Under the pieces are notes generated by a model. That model saw only the letters and a list, made by a program, of their open reading frames with translations. It searched no databases and was not told the origin of the DNA. A stretch of DNA of 64,000 nt, from NCBI RefSeq assembly GCF_024868665.1, contig NC_079891.1, forward strand, positions 29,714,665-29,778,664, read 5' to 3'. Within the stretch, counting starts at the first letter, position 1; each line of letters begins with the position of its first letter. Both the position numbers and the translations under genes were made by a program. Shown here piece after piece: positions 1-13,089 of the stretch. This DNA is from Triplophysa rosa (lineage: Eukaryota > Chordata > Actinopteri > Cypriniformes > Nemacheilidae).

Positions 1-2280
1 TGTAACATAGAATGGATGAATGTGCTCTTGAAAGTACAGTCGAGTGTGTTTTACGTATATATTTATAATATAAATGAAAGGTATTGATTTTGCACAACTG
101 ATAATAGAAAGCTAACTTACTTTCAGGTATGGACAGATGTAAAATATTGTTACTTTTTGATGCCTTTTTTTTTTGCCTGTGTTGATACGATGTTCAATTA
201 TTTAAAAACATTTTCGCTTCCCAAAATTCTCATGGATGGTTTGCCATTACAGCCTTAACTATTGGAGATGTATGTGGATATATTATAAAAAATATATTAT
301 AATTTGGTAATTTTTTTGGTGTTTCCCCTGATGTTTGCAATTTACAAACTTTGTCTGTCGTTTGTCTAAGTGGAGCTGAATTTAACTGTCATTGGCTTGA
401 ACTGTTTAAGAATGTTTTGAGATATGTAATAATGTTTAAACTGCTTTAAATGTTTAAGACCTATTGGGAAATCAAGCTTTACATGCTAACATGTACATTC
501 ATATTAAAAGGAGTAATACATATTCAACAAAAGGAAGGGTTTTTAATTAATTGAAAATATACTGTGTGTAATATACTGTAGTGACCGTTAAATGCACGAG
601 TTTCTGTTCAACGTTTCAAAGAAAATGTTCAACTTTCAAATTCTTGCTTTTATGGAATTTGCCATAATTGTGTGTAAAATATAAATCATTCTGTAAGATG
701 ATTACTTGTTGTCTCCCTTTTTATATTCTGTTGTGCAGATGCATATTGAACCTTAGAGAAGTACAAAATTTGATTTCGGATCCAAATTAGTAGCGTATGA
801 AATGACTTTTTTTTAAAATGGAAAACCATCTGTACTGGAGAAACTTTGAAGATGCTTTCTAGTTCCCAGTCAAAGTACATGTAAGATATCGAAATTTCTA
901 TACGTAACATACACTTATTTTAGGTAGGCTATGTTCTGTTAGTTACACTACTAAAGGTAAAATGGTTCTTTCCAGCAATGCCATAATTCCACCCCACCCC
1001 CCGCCAAAAAAAATTATAAAAATTTATTTCTTACCTTAACCTTTTTTTCACAGTTTATAAATTATTTCATTGGCTGCAGTAAAACAAGTCATAGTAAGTG
1101 TAATATCATAGTAAGATATACTTGATTTTTTTTAAATGTTTGCTCATTTCCTACAGCCTAGCCTTTATTGTGCAGTATGCAGTACTTAAATAGACATAAA
1201 CATATCCTTATTTTTTACAACATATTAAATGTTTACAATTCTTTACTTTAGTGACCTGTTCATAAACAGGTCTCAGAATTTGTCAAGCATCAGTTTTGTA
1301 TTGCACTCCCCTCTTTGTTCTATTTTTTCATTCTTTTATTTTCTTGTTGACAGTAAAATGGTTGAAAAAAATACATAGACATATAACACAGTGTAACAAA
1401 TTTTTGTTTTGCCCTACCTTTTTATAGTTCTTGTACAATTCTGTGGTTCTAATTAATGTGATCATATTTATTTTCATGTAGCATCAATGTTTTAGTGTAT
1501 ATTTAACTCAAGTAAATTTTGAGCTTATAGCCTATCATTAAATGCAAAAAACAGCACAAATTGTCACATAATTAAAAGATTATTTTCAAATTGTCAATGT
1601 CAGAAAATTCGAGACATTTCTGAGGCACAGGGAAAGTGGGATGAAGCATTGATGGGTGACACTACGTCTGGAACCAGTTCGTGAGGACAGTATAAGACAA
1701 AAACGATCAAATGTGTTAACTGTTATGTTAAACTGTTGTGTGACCATTTTTTGCTTATTTTTTTGTGAGCACCGTTGATGATAGTAAAAAAAATACAATT
1801 CCTACAATTTTTTTATTGTGTAATAAATACAGGTGGCGACCATTGGGAGCGCTGCTCACCCCTTTCAAATGCCAACAAAGGCAACACCGAGCAAGACGCT
1901 TCCGGGAAGCACGCTTTGTTTAAACGTTAGTTAAACTGAAATAACAGCTGTGATATCGATAACTCATTTTTAAATTTGAACAATTATCATTTTCTGTACC
2001 ATTATCTTTTATGGAAAGAGTCTCTTTAGGTACCATTGTGAGATTTACTTCTTGTTCTGCTACATAACGTTTCGGTAGTCATGCCTGCATGGAAACTAAA
2101 CATGTAATGAGCTCCTGGTTTGCATCTCTTCTCCTGCGCTCTTCATATATTTGCTTGCAGAAGCAAAGGTAAAACTCAGATTTACTTGACAGGTTTGGTT
2201 TTAACTTGCTTTAGTTCTATGTCATTGTTAGCTTTGTTAACTACCATATACAAATCATAGCTTGGCTTAATTGTTAACTA
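1..2280. other. AT-rich intergenic region upstream of ankle2
   Basis: This stretch is strongly AT-rich with many homopolymer runs. It holds only short open frames, with no splice-consistent protein and no recognised domain. The part from about 1830 to 1920 is richer in GC. I see no gene here. It could include the 3' UTR of a gene lying off the left edge, but nothing in the sequence demonstrates that. Confidence 0.5.
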
Positions 2281-2369
2281 TTTGTGGGGTGTCATGAGTA
2301 AAATAGTGTGTCTGAATGTGCTTTTAGTAAAGTTGACAAGTCTCTTTACCCGGCATACACCTATAAAAC

Positions 2370-2541
2370 ACATGAACCCTGCTCGAGCCACTGCGCAGGC
2401 ACGGAGTGTGCCGCACGCATGCGCAAACCGATCTGTAAACAATGCTACCCTTCCAGAGCGTCTGAGCTATTCAATATCATATAAACGTTTAATTGATCGC
2501 ACACGCACATCTGCGCGTTCACACCGCACAGCTGATAGATG
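2370..2541 (+). promoter_or_regulatory. ankle2: Probable ankle2 promoter and non-coding first exon
   Basis: A locally GC- and CpG-richer segment ends in a consensus splice donor (AGATG followed by GTAAGT, exon end at 2541). The next acceptor-like site is the pyrimidine/GT-rich tract ending in CAG at 3044 (or TAG at 3047), just before the ankle2 ATG at 3068. Joining the donor at 2541 to either acceptor does not keep the upstream frame open into the ankle2 frame, so I read this as a 5' UTR exon. The transcription start cannot be seen directly. Confidence 0.45.
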
Positions 2542-3067
2542 GTAAGTGCCGCCGAAATTACGGATGACATTTTCATCACGTTTTCTTTTGACGTTTGTCA
2601 TCACCATTAATCACGCTCGTGGAACATACAGACAAAAAACTGGATGGATGACAGTTTGGGCGTGACGCGTCGGTTTCGGTAAACTTTTGAATGTCGTGAA
2701 TATGTGCAGATGATGACGTGGAGTGAATGTAGAAGAGTTTCTTCCTACCATTCACTTTATGCACTTGCGTTTTTGAACAATACCGGGGAGATTGACGCTG
2801 TCAGTCTACCGCTGTTGTGACGCGTCGTGGCAGAGACGGCGTGACGTCACCGAAGTAAAGGATTTCTCACGAGCACCATGATTGTAGGCCAGAACCATTC
2901 TTGTGTCATTTGGGAAATGCTCCACCTGTGTCATAACATCAAGATTTTGCCCACATACCATTGCTTTTATTGCATTTGTGCATTTAAGTCCACGTGTTGT
3001 AACCCTATCCTTCTTTTCCACAAATGTGTATGTGTGTGTTGCAGTAGGTTACCGTAGCAGCAGAAGC

Positions 3068-6000
3068 ATGGACGCGGTTCTGAGCAGGTTGAAAGGTCTG
3101 AGTGCCGACGAGCTGCGGGAGGAGATCCTCAAAGCCAACCTGAAGTGTGGGCCCATCACTGCCACCACAAGAGCCATATTTGAGCGCAAGCTGGCCCGGA
3201 CTTTGGTGGAGAATGCTGGAGTCACCGAACCTGACAGTAATGGTGCCTCTGTGGGGACGGGCGATTCCGGGAGTGTCATGCCAGCCAAACAGCCACCCAG
3301 TGCCACGTCAGCATCCCCGGATCCGGATTGCGATTTTGGGTACGGTTTGGGTCTTAACCCCCCAGAGGAGGAGGGTCTGATGGAGTCGAGTGGAATGGTG
3401 TGTTCATCTAATGTGGAGAACTCAATGTCTGAAGCACAGACTCCCTCGAAAACAGCACAGACGTCACCCACTTTTTTCTACGGTGTGTGTCCTTTATGGG
3501 AGGATGTCCTGGCTAGGAATGGTAAGAAGGTGTTTACCTTTACATCAAAGGCTTTGACTTTAATTGTTGCTTTTAATCAGTGCTCGAATTGAGTCAAGTC
3601 TTATGGGGGGTCTTTTTGGTGGGGGTTAGTCTCGCAATATACAATTTATACAAAATACACAATATTTGATCTTAATATGCATAATTATATACTATTTATT
3701 AAAAACAGGCTTACATAAAAGAACATGCTTATTTTACTGTATTTTGGATCAAATCAATGCAGGCTTGGTGAACAGAAAGGACTTTTGAACAGTAGTGTAC
3801 GTCCAACAGAATAATTCTAGCATTATTGACCAATGTAGTATTTACTATTTTCCCTAAAAATAACTGGATGATTGACACTTTGTGATAATAATGTTTGTTC
3901 CAAAAGACTTGTTTAAATGCAAGAAACTAGTTTATTAGATATTAAAAATATAAATTGTGACAAGACCGGCTGTCAGTCTGTGTGTTAGTGTTGTGGGAAT
4001 TTTTCAACGATTTCAGTGCTGTTTACATAGTTACGTCCAGTAGGTGGCGGCAAGGGACCGTTATGAGTGAGTGAGTCTGTCAGTCAGCAGACTATTCAAC
4101 CATTTCAGTCCAAAAGTTTTATTCAGCTTTATTCAGGAACCAACTATGGCTATCAATATGTCAATCATAGCTATTTCAAGAGTGAATCCCGCATTAATAT
4201 GCCGATGTAAATTCCCGAAACTTTGCAGCATGTATGTGGCCGTTGGTTTTAGCAGCATGAAAAACTAGTTTTATACAATTCTGAATGGATTATATATATC
4301 ACAGAAACCGCACAACGAGCACTCCCTTTCTAATTACTAAAAAGCTGTCACTCATCTTCATCGAGATCTCTAACGTAGCACCCCAGAACCAGGCCTAATA
4401 ATAATAATATACGCAAGAAATACAAAAGCCCCGACATGGAGTTGATAAATATAGTGGAAAGATATAGAGAGAGAAAATTACCCCTCAAAAAAGTAGAAGC
4501 TTCCTCTTCAGGACTGCGAGTGGTGGTTTATTGTTCTCCATTTTTTAGCTGAAGTTAGCTTCACCGGAGCGACGCCAGTCATGTCAACGATGTCCTTAGC
4601 GGTCTATAGACGTGGGGCGGGGCGTTTAAAATTTAAAGAGACATGACAACTAGCTTAATATAAATTATTGTAAATAATTAATTGACGAAATGTACCATAT
4701 CCATTGCATGAATTTAATCACATTTGTCATTATCATTTTTACTCGAATAAAAATATCTGAGGGATTCCCCTAAATCTATATTTTTTACTTCTTATGGAGG
4801 GTCCCTAATGACTTATGGGGGGTCCCGGATCCCCCCAACCCCCTTCAATTCGAGCACTGCTTTTAATGCATATGCCAGAGACTTACGAGGTATGAGTCGA
4901 ACCCTTAAGCCTAGAGTTGCAAGTGCATTGCTCTACCGAAAATGGGAGACCATTTTATTTTGTGTTTCTATGCGAAATGTTGATAGAGTTGAACAATTAC
5001 AAAAGTACAGCAGTGGTATTGTGGCACAGTAATAGTAAAATAATAAAAAGGGTTTTCATATACAGTATTTATAGTCCAATCTTCTACAGGCAATACCATT
5101 ATGATGTGTTTTTGTTACCTAATCTTAAAATCACAGTGTACAGTAAAGGACACATCTTGTAAAAAAATGCAAAATATGTCTCTCTTTACAATTATTACGT
5201 TATGTAATATCTTTTAAACCCTAATACTGGACATCTGATAATGGAAAGTTGAATAAGCTCGAAATGTGTTTATGAGTTTAAACCTGTTATAATATTATAA
5301 CCCAGTTGCCTTCTTTGCATTGCTTTTGTAGAGCGAGCTCACGTATATACAGATAAGAGAGAGGCTTTGCAGGCTGTTAAAATGATGAAGGGGGCTCGAT
5401 TTAAGGCTTTCTCCAACCGCGAGGACGCTGAGAAGTTTGCCAAAGGCATCTGCGATTACTACCCTTCACCTTGTAAAAGCACCCCGTGTGTTTCTCCCAT
5501 CAAGCCTGGCCTGGTGTTTGGTAAAGGTAAGATCAGATCTCTTCTGAATGTAAGCACACTGTATGTTCTATTATGGTAACTAGTAGTATAATTTTAGGCT
5601 ATAGATCATGTTGTCATGTTAGAGAACTGGCCCATGGTTTACCTTGAACGTTTTTTCCGTTCCCCAGACCACACGTCTCTTGTAGAATCTGACACGATCA
5701 ACAGGGAGAAAGCGAACAGTTTTAAGAGCCCTCGGACTCAAGATTTGACGGCGAAGCTGAGGAAAGCTGTGGAGAAGGGAGATGAGATGGCCTTTTCTGA
5801 GCTGGTCTGGAGTAACCCTCGATACCTCATCGGGTCCGGAGACAACCCAAGTGTAGTCCAGGTGAGAACAGAACCTGCGGTTACTGAAGGCAAGATGTGT
5901 GTCGTCTGTACAAACATAAGATTGCTGGTAGTCTGACTGTTTAGTCTTTCCAGATTAACCTACAGATGGTATTCAATATTCCAGTTATTTATTCACAAAT

Positions 6001-9000
6001 TGCAAACATTTGATCTTATACATTTTTATGATTGAGATGTCTGCCTGTGAAATAAATCTGTCATGTCAAATACCGTCTATTTTTACTTCTGTGTTATTCC
6101 ACTTGTTTACTACAATATCTGTAATGTTCCGAAATGTTTCTGCAGGAGGGCTGCAGGTATAATGTGATGCATGTGGCCGCTAAGGAGAACCAGCCGGGCA
6201 TCGTCCAGCTTCTGTTGGACACTCTGGAGAATCCGGATTTCATGCGGCTCATGTACCCGGACGACCCGGACAGCATGCTACAAAAACGTATCCGATATAT
6301 TGTGGACCTGTATCTCAATACGCCAGACAAAGCTGTAAGTGAAGCCTTTTAGTAAATAAATGTTGAAGTGGCAGCTTTTTTCGAGGCTATGTTCAAAACC
6401 CTCGTGGGTCTCCAAATTGCACACTGATGTGTCACGCAGGTAGTGCTCTTTAAACAAAGTGCATAAGAGATTAACGCTTGCAGGTGCAGCAGGAATTTTG
6501 TTCAACTTTTTTACTAAGCTAACAATTTAGAGCTTAGGACTCTTCAAGCACAAATATGTTTGCCCAAAACAAAAACAGCCATTCTGTCATGATTGTGATC
6601 ATGATGAAACATGATGAAATGTTATCTAGATAGGCAGCTTGCTATATTTTGTGGCAGAGCAAATAGGCTAAACATATTTTTGTGTTTCGTAGGGGTTCGA
6701 GACGCCCCTCCACTTTGCGTGTAAATTTGGCTGCCCAGATGTGGTAAATATACTCTGTTCTCATCCTGACATCGACAAAAACTGCAAGAACAAGTACAAC
6801 CAGAAGCCTTCTGAGGTATGTTAGCTTCAGTACGTTTGTATGTTTATTAAGGTTTTGTCATTGCTGCATTATCAATCATCTGTTCGTGCATTTTACAACA
6901 TTTAGGTTGTTTGTGAAAGAATGAGAGAAAAGGGTAAATGTCAGGAGATCAGGCAGAAGATAAATGAATATTTAGAAGGTGAGTGCTTAGTACATCCAAA
7001 CATATGTTTGTATTAATGTCACAAATAAGCCGTGTTGCATGTTCTTACAGTGAATTCTGCTTGCTCACAGATCGATTATACATCCCGTTATTGAGAGCCA
7101 CAGATAACTCCTCCCAGCCTGTGATTGGTGCTCCTTGGTCGCCTGAGCCAATGGAAAACCTTTCACCATGGTTACCCAGAAGCCCAATGGATCCTATTAT
7201 GGCAGTAAGGGCCTTTGCTGGGCCTTTAAGTCCATCTAATGTGAGTCTAATGTGAGATTTTGACAAGTTGTCAGCAGATGTTTTACTCCATAATTTAAAG
7301 AAATTTGTTGTTTTAGGCTGATGAGTTCAGACGGGCGTGGAAGACACCTCCGAGAGAACGAGCTGATCATTTCCACAACATTTTAAAGTCAGACCCTGAC
7401 CGCGGTGCAGAAAGAGTTGGCCGGTTAGTGCCAACCTACAAGTATAGAAAGCTAGAAATAATTTCCATTATCAAACAATTATATTTTGTTTGAATTATTT
7501 AAATTTTAGTTAATTTTCACACTTTACAAGTCATGAAGCTTTGATGAAAACCCCTTGTTTACAGAGATCTGGCCCATGAGCTCGGTCACCCGTGGGCAGA
7601 ATACTGGGATTTCCTGGATAGTTTTGTCGATCTGTCATCTGCTGAAGGTCTTAAAGCACTTGAAGAGTATCTCAGTAAAAAGGACTTCAGGGAGCGTGCT
7701 CACGAGGAGGCCGGAGAGAACGAAGCTAGCAACAGGTTTAAAACCCCATCTCCAGGTTTGTCTTCTGATCCTTATAGGGGCCATATCAAATCTATGTATT
7801 GTAACTTTTTTTTTCTAAAGCGTATGTTAGTCAAGGTTTCTTTCATAAGAACAGACATTTTGTTTTGTATGTTCATTCTGACCCTCTGGATTAAACAGAC
7901 TTGCTACTGTACCTTTAACATTTTTATAATTTAATGGTAAGCTTGTAGCAGTACTGTACAGTCGTCTCACAGTTTTATAAATTACAAGATACAGCATCAC
8001 AATATTTTTTTAGCATTTTTTTAAAACAAAATTCAAATAACAGATTTATTTTCAAAACTGTAAAAAAAGTCTTGTTATAGAGTTTACAACATTCAACGTT
8101 TAATTGAACCTTTTTTATCTAATTGAATAAAAAGGAAATACTTTAGGTCGGTCTCTAAAAAAAAAGAAAGAATTTGGTCTTAAATTGAAATCAATAAAGG
8201 AATTGAGAGCCCTAACTTAAGAATTTCTTAGCAGTAAATGAACATAATAAAAAATAAAACCTATATTTTCACACATCGTGTATCGGCAGCTCAACCAATA
8301 GTACTAAATAAATATCATATCATATATATAAAAAATCGTTATAGCTCTACAAAACACAATTTTTTGTATCTTTATTTATCACGTCACAACAGTATCAACA
8401 TTAAATGGCTATTAATAATATGCAAACAGATATTAATATTTTCAGGTGCTTCTGGTTGTGACATCACGATATTCATGATGCGTTTTAATGCGTTTGTGGA
8501 CTGGAGAGGGAGTAAACATTGTGAATATCGTGTGGAAAATCCTGTTTTTCATCAGATGTTCTTCTTACACTTCAGGAAAACTCAAAAAGTTCTGTAACTC
8601 CATCTCCGTTGGGGCATTTCTGGATGAGAGTGATGACATCAGTCTGGAAGAGATCAAAAACAGGCAAAATGCTGCTCTCACCAGCATCTCTTCCGTCTGC
8701 TCAAAAGATGGCCTGCAGGGGGCGGTAGGGGGAATCGAGTTTCACATCCTGCCCGTCTCTCACAACGCTGATCTCATAGAGGCGGCGGCGGAGCAGGATC
8801 TTTTGCTCTCTGAGAAATCTTTAATTTCAAGCAGTAAAAATGGCCTGTGCGAGCATGGCCCCGGAGACGGGACTCCGAACGGGGACAAAATGTCCCCTCG
8901 TATCTGCGGTGCCTCCAATTCCTGTATGCTGTCACCCATCTCAAACCTAATGGCGGAGTTTGAGAGGATGTCCCTGCACGACGATCTAGACAGGACCAAC

Positions 9001-10717
9001 AGGGATAGGAGAAGAAGCGGGGGCAAACGTCACAGGGACGCCCAACCCACAGAACTCACGTCTGGGTTGGGCCGCCTCTCCTTGTCGTCTGAAGATGACT
9101 CTGTGTTTGAAAAAGGCAGGATGTCTCTTTTACGAGCAGTGGAGAAGGATGGAGTGGAGACCAGAAATGAGGATGATGCCAGGTCCAGTGCGAGTTCGGG
9201 AGAATACTTTCTGGCCAGTGAGAGGCTAGATTTTCTTAAGAAACGGAGCGTTGAGTCGCCTGGGGGTGAGCGAACTATCTGCGCCAGATCAAAGTCATGG
9301 GATCATGGGGGGAGAGACCTCAGCTCTTCAGGATCCTCCAGCTCATATAGATCTCTAGATAGTTCTCAGGACTTCATATTGAGGACTCCTCCCAGAGTGA
9401 CGAAAAGACTTTATATCGAAGGGTGAGAGGCTTATGTTCATCCCTGTGATACTTGAAAATAAAAAAGGATTTCAGGTCATTGCATATATGAAAATATCAC
9501 ATTTTTAAATCAAATAATTCACAATATCAATACTATTAATACAATATTAATATGTCCCTTAAGTATATATGGGAGATATTATGGTGTTATTGATATTGTG
9601 TGAACTCTACACATTATGATAATATCCTAAATAATTTAGCACCTATTTAAAGTTTTGTTTTAAGACCCACAATGGTTACAGATTCAGAAATGCTCTCTCT
9701 AATCCTTACACTCACATTTTAAGTGTGATCTGTTTGGCCAAAAAAGATGAATTTGACTAATAGTATTTTGTAAAAAAAAATATATATATATATGTAGCAT
9801 AATATTGTTATAGCGATTTCATTACTTGATAACCACAAAGTGAAAATCTATTATCGTGTCCCAATTTACCCTATATTACACAAATACATTATGGATGTGT
9901 GGGACAACTGCTGCAATATAAAAGTTGTTCTGATTTACTTTTCTTTCCCTTTTTAGAGATTCGCCCACTAAGTTGGACCGAGAGGTTTTGTTGGCTTTAG
10001 GAACAACAGATGTTGACCCTTCGAAGTATCCTATCATTCACAAATGGAAGAGCACAGTTCAGATATACTCTCAGTCAGAAATGCAAAGGTAAGTTTATAA
10101 GTTTATCTATTTAGCTCTTAAAATTCAATTGGGTTTTGAATGGCTGTCAGGGTTTTATTGTTCTAAACCAGGAGAATATCGTACCTTCATATCATTATTA
10201 GTGCTATAGTTGTGGTGTGAGCCCTGCTATTTTGTTAAATTTAGAATCATTTTTACCAACTTTATCTTTATAGTTAGTTATCGTTCCGTTCTTTGTTTAA
10301 ACTGGCCTTTAGTATTACAGCTGTTCTGTTTAATATGGCTTTAAAACGTTAACTGTATATGCAAACGATCACTGACAACATTTTTAAGAGCATGAAAACC
10401 CTAAGACACGTTAATTTTCTGTGTGAGTGATGATGCAAACTGGCAAACATGTTTAGTAAGAGCCTTCATGTTTTCGGTACATTTACAGCTGGCAGACTCC
10501 CGCTGTGTGCAAAAGTCATTTCAGGGCTCACCCTGTAACCCCTGGCTCCCCGGCAAGCAGTTTGATGTCCCCCACGAGCCGTTTTAGCCCAGCCCGTCAC
10601 GTGGGCTCTCCGGACTTCTGCAGCCCCGGACGCTACAGCCCCGCCCATTCAAACTATAGCCCCGTAAGCTACATCCAACGCATCCGCCTCAAACATTACG
10701 GCGACGCCCCCATTTAA
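3068..10717 (+). CDS. ankle2: Ankyrin repeat and LEM domain-containing protein 2, 12 coding exons
   Basis: Exons: 3068-3521, 5332-5526, 5668-5861, 6146-6334, 6693-6815, 6906-6978, 7071-7240, 7317-7423, 7565-7755, 8576-9422, 9957-10088, 10489-10717; phases agree throughout and give 967 aa (human about 938). The N-terminus is a LEM fold ([20 protein letters not shown], residues 1-45). Residues ~152-190 resemble a viroplasmin/RNase H1-N-type module ([16 protein letters not shown]). Ankyrin repeats begin near residue 282 ([11 protein letters not shown]) and 345 ([10 protein letters not shown]). A long low-complexity acidic/serine region follows, and the C-terminus is rich in SP motifs (CSPGRYSP). 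Known family role: an ER/inner-nuclear-envelope adaptor that controls BAF phosphorylation through VRK1 and PP2A when the envelope reforms after mitosis. The start is the ATG directly before the LEM motif. The frame is open upstream but has no other ATG, so the N-terminal membrane segment of mammalian ANKLE2 is not visible here. Confidence 0.95.
3578..4859. mobile_element. Non-autonomous hAT-like element in ankle2 intron 1
   Basis: The 1,282-bp segment starts CAGTGCTCGAATTG and ends with the inverse CAATTCGAGCACTG. It is flanked on both sides by the identical 8-bp sequence CTTTTAAT (3570-3577 and 4860-4867), the target-duplication length of hAT transposons. No transposase frame is visible inside. 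It sits wholly within the first coding intron, so splicing should remove it. Confidence 0.85.
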
Positions 10718-12356
10718 CAAACACTCCCCATTGTGTCCAACCTCACCCTGAATTTCCACCAACTAGTAACTGCCTAAAATAACAAACATAACCAAGTACA
10801 GTGTTGCCTGTTGAAAGGATGCAATGCAGCAGAGGTCAAAGATGTCATGATGGAAGCTGGAGAGACATTCGGATCGGCTCATACTGGGCTCCTGTGCTGG
10901 TACGATTTCACAACAGGCTGTCTTTCAGTTTGCTTCAGGTTCTAGTGTAGAACACAACTATATGCACATCCCCCAGGGGTTCCTGAATCATGACGTGTAT
11001 ATTCAGTTCTCCTGTGATGGTCATATAGACTTTTTCTAATCTAATCTTTGTTTTCTAGTTTCTTTCTTATCTATGTGTGTATGTATGCTTGGGAGATTTA
11101 TCTGTGGATTTAATGGAAACTAAATTGGGCAAAATAAATGAACACAGTAACCCAGAGCTAAATGAATAATTTAGAAGTATATTGTTGAATTTCTTTTGTT
11201 AGTTATTTGTCAGTAGCACAACAAATACTCATTATTAATGGGTATTTCATTGTTTTTAAGTAAAAAGGGTCAATAGTCTGCCATATGATGTTTTATTCTT
11301 TAATTGGGAAACTGCCTTAAATTTCTAAAAAGAAGACCAAGTGAGCAAGTGTTCATTTATGCATTGTTAATAGCAGCCTTATATGTTGGGGGTAAAATAT
11401 AAGAGATCTATAAAGAAAGGAATGTGAAATATTCCCCTTTTTATTTGTTAAATTCAATAAATGTGGTAATTTCTCATTACATATTTGTTTTGCACTTTTA
11501 ATTCACTTTTATGTATTTTGATGCTGTTCATTTTGACCAGCAGATGAGAAATGGTTGGTTGAAAAGTATAGTGTATGGTGAGCTGTGCCACATTTAAACA
11601 CACAAAGTGATTGGTAATGTGGATGGTGAGTTGGTTCTGACTTGTGTAAATGTCACAATAGCTGTAAGACATCCACGATTGTGGATCCTGAGTGTTGTAA
11701 GTGCACCGTAAAGTGTTCTAAAGACCGTCTTTCATCCCATAACTAATGTCTGATATTTCAATTTCACAGCTAAATCATGTCATTTTCTTTATTTGCTTTT
11801 TTGAAGATTAATTTAACAAACTGGAATCAAAGTTACATGTGAGTTTTAGAAATTAGACCGTTGTGTAGGTGTTCCACATCCATCATTACTTCAACATTGA
11901 ATTTGTTTCTCAGTGTCGTGCTGGCCTGTTGATCTTTGCTTTGTAAAGCTTTAGTGCCTTTGATAATGGTCTGGTTGGAAGGGCCCGTGGCTCGAGGTGT
12001 CAAACATGCTCCGGACACACACACAAGCTAAATAGACGTTTTCCTAGTATCAACTGCAAAACTCAGTACAGTAGCATTGGCATATGCAGTGTCTGAATAC
12101 CTCTTAAACAAGATTGTAAGAGAAACGGTTTACAGTTTCATTCTTGCTAGTGTTGTATCAATGCCAGCCTTACTTTTTGTTACATAATGCTTTGTAGTGC
12201 CAACACTGGTGTACTGAAAATGAGTTGCTGTTTATTGTTAACAACTGAATTATTTTGTTTTTCCTGGCTTAGTTGCATGCGATTTAAGTCCTATTTTATT
12301 ACGGTATATGTCAAAGGAGAGTATTTGATGTTCTATTGACGAACAAATAAATAAAG
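10718..12356 (+). other. ankle2: ankle2 3' UTR with overlapping poly(A) signals
   Basis: The sequence after the ankle2 stop is AT-rich and has no coding potential. Two overlapping AATAAA hexamers occur at 12346-12351 and 12350-12355, followed by a GTGCACAGTC stretch. An end near 12370 would give a 3' UTR of about 1.6 kb. Most of its second half is duplicated downstream at 16016-17022. Confidence 0.6.
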
Positions 12357-12875
12357 TGCACAGTCTTTTAACTGTACTGACTTTCTCTTACTACAGTAAG
12401 ACAACCCAAAATTTCACTTAAAGGTGCTGTGTGTAATTTTTTGGAGGATCTATTGACATAAATGATATGACAGAAACCACATAACTGTGGTTCAGAGGTA
12501 TACATAGACCTTACATAATGAAGCCTTGTGTTTTTATTATCTTAGAATGAGCTATTTCTATCTACATACACCGCGGGTCCCCTTACATGTAATTTGCCAT
12601 GTTGTTTCTACAGTAGCCCTAAACGGACAAAGTGCTCTACAGAGCACATTTCGTATGACATCTTAGTTCTGTGTTAACTGCCGTAGTACTTCAAAAGGGA
12701 GGGGTGGAGTGAGTCGATGGTTGCAATCTGCAACCTCACCATTAGATACCGCTAAATTTCATACACTGGACCTTTAATGCAAATAGTCTGGCGACAAACT
12801 TTAAATCACACTTAAAGAAACAACCACTTAATTCATTTTTACTGCCACATGTTCAAATGCACAAACAACTTACTG
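11176..12875. repeat. Local duplication, copy A (ankle2 3' UTR and flank)
   Basis: This block matches 16016-17022 over long collinear runs, for example the stretches around AACAAATACTCATT, CTGCCTTAAATTTCTAAAAA, GAATGTGAAATATTCCCC and AGTGCCAACACTGGTGTACT. Copy A has about 470 bp (around 11700-12170) that copy B lacks. Copy A also carries a MITE (12418-12777) whose site is empty in copy B. Confidence 0.85.
12418..12777. mobile_element. TTAA-flanked palindromic MITE, copy 1
   Basis: The ends are inverted repeats, TTAAAGGTGCTGTGTGTA and the inverse of CATACACTGGACCTTTAA. The paralogous block reads CACTTAATGCAAA without the element (near 16945), so the insertion target was TTAA and was duplicated. 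Related copies lie at 42435-42726, 52745-54731 and 61253-61670. TTAA targeting fits piggyBac- or Kolobok-type transposases. The class is inferred, because no transposase is present. Confidence 0.85.
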
Positions 12876-13089
12876 TACAAACTTTTTTACACTTCAAACT
12901 ACTTGGGAAACATTTATATGGATAGTGCACCCAAAAAAACAAAAGGCAATGATTAATTTGTCAGATCCAAGGGAAGTATTACCCAACTCAGCCGCCACAT
13001 ACACTTTCAATCTGAATGCTGAACTTTCTATATCCAGAAGATGCTGCAAGAAATCCAAAACGCAACCCACTGAACAGTGTAATGGGTCA

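Noticed and set aside
3049..3471. 140-codon minus-strand frame opposite ankle2 exon 1
   Set aside because: Antisense shadow of the LEM-encoding exon; the plus strand has clear homology and splice signals.
8238..8575. Upstream extension of the frame leading into ankle2 exon 10
   Set aside because: The acceptor ending at 8575 gives the correct phase from exon 9 and the conserved sequence begins right after it; the upstream part is intron read-through.
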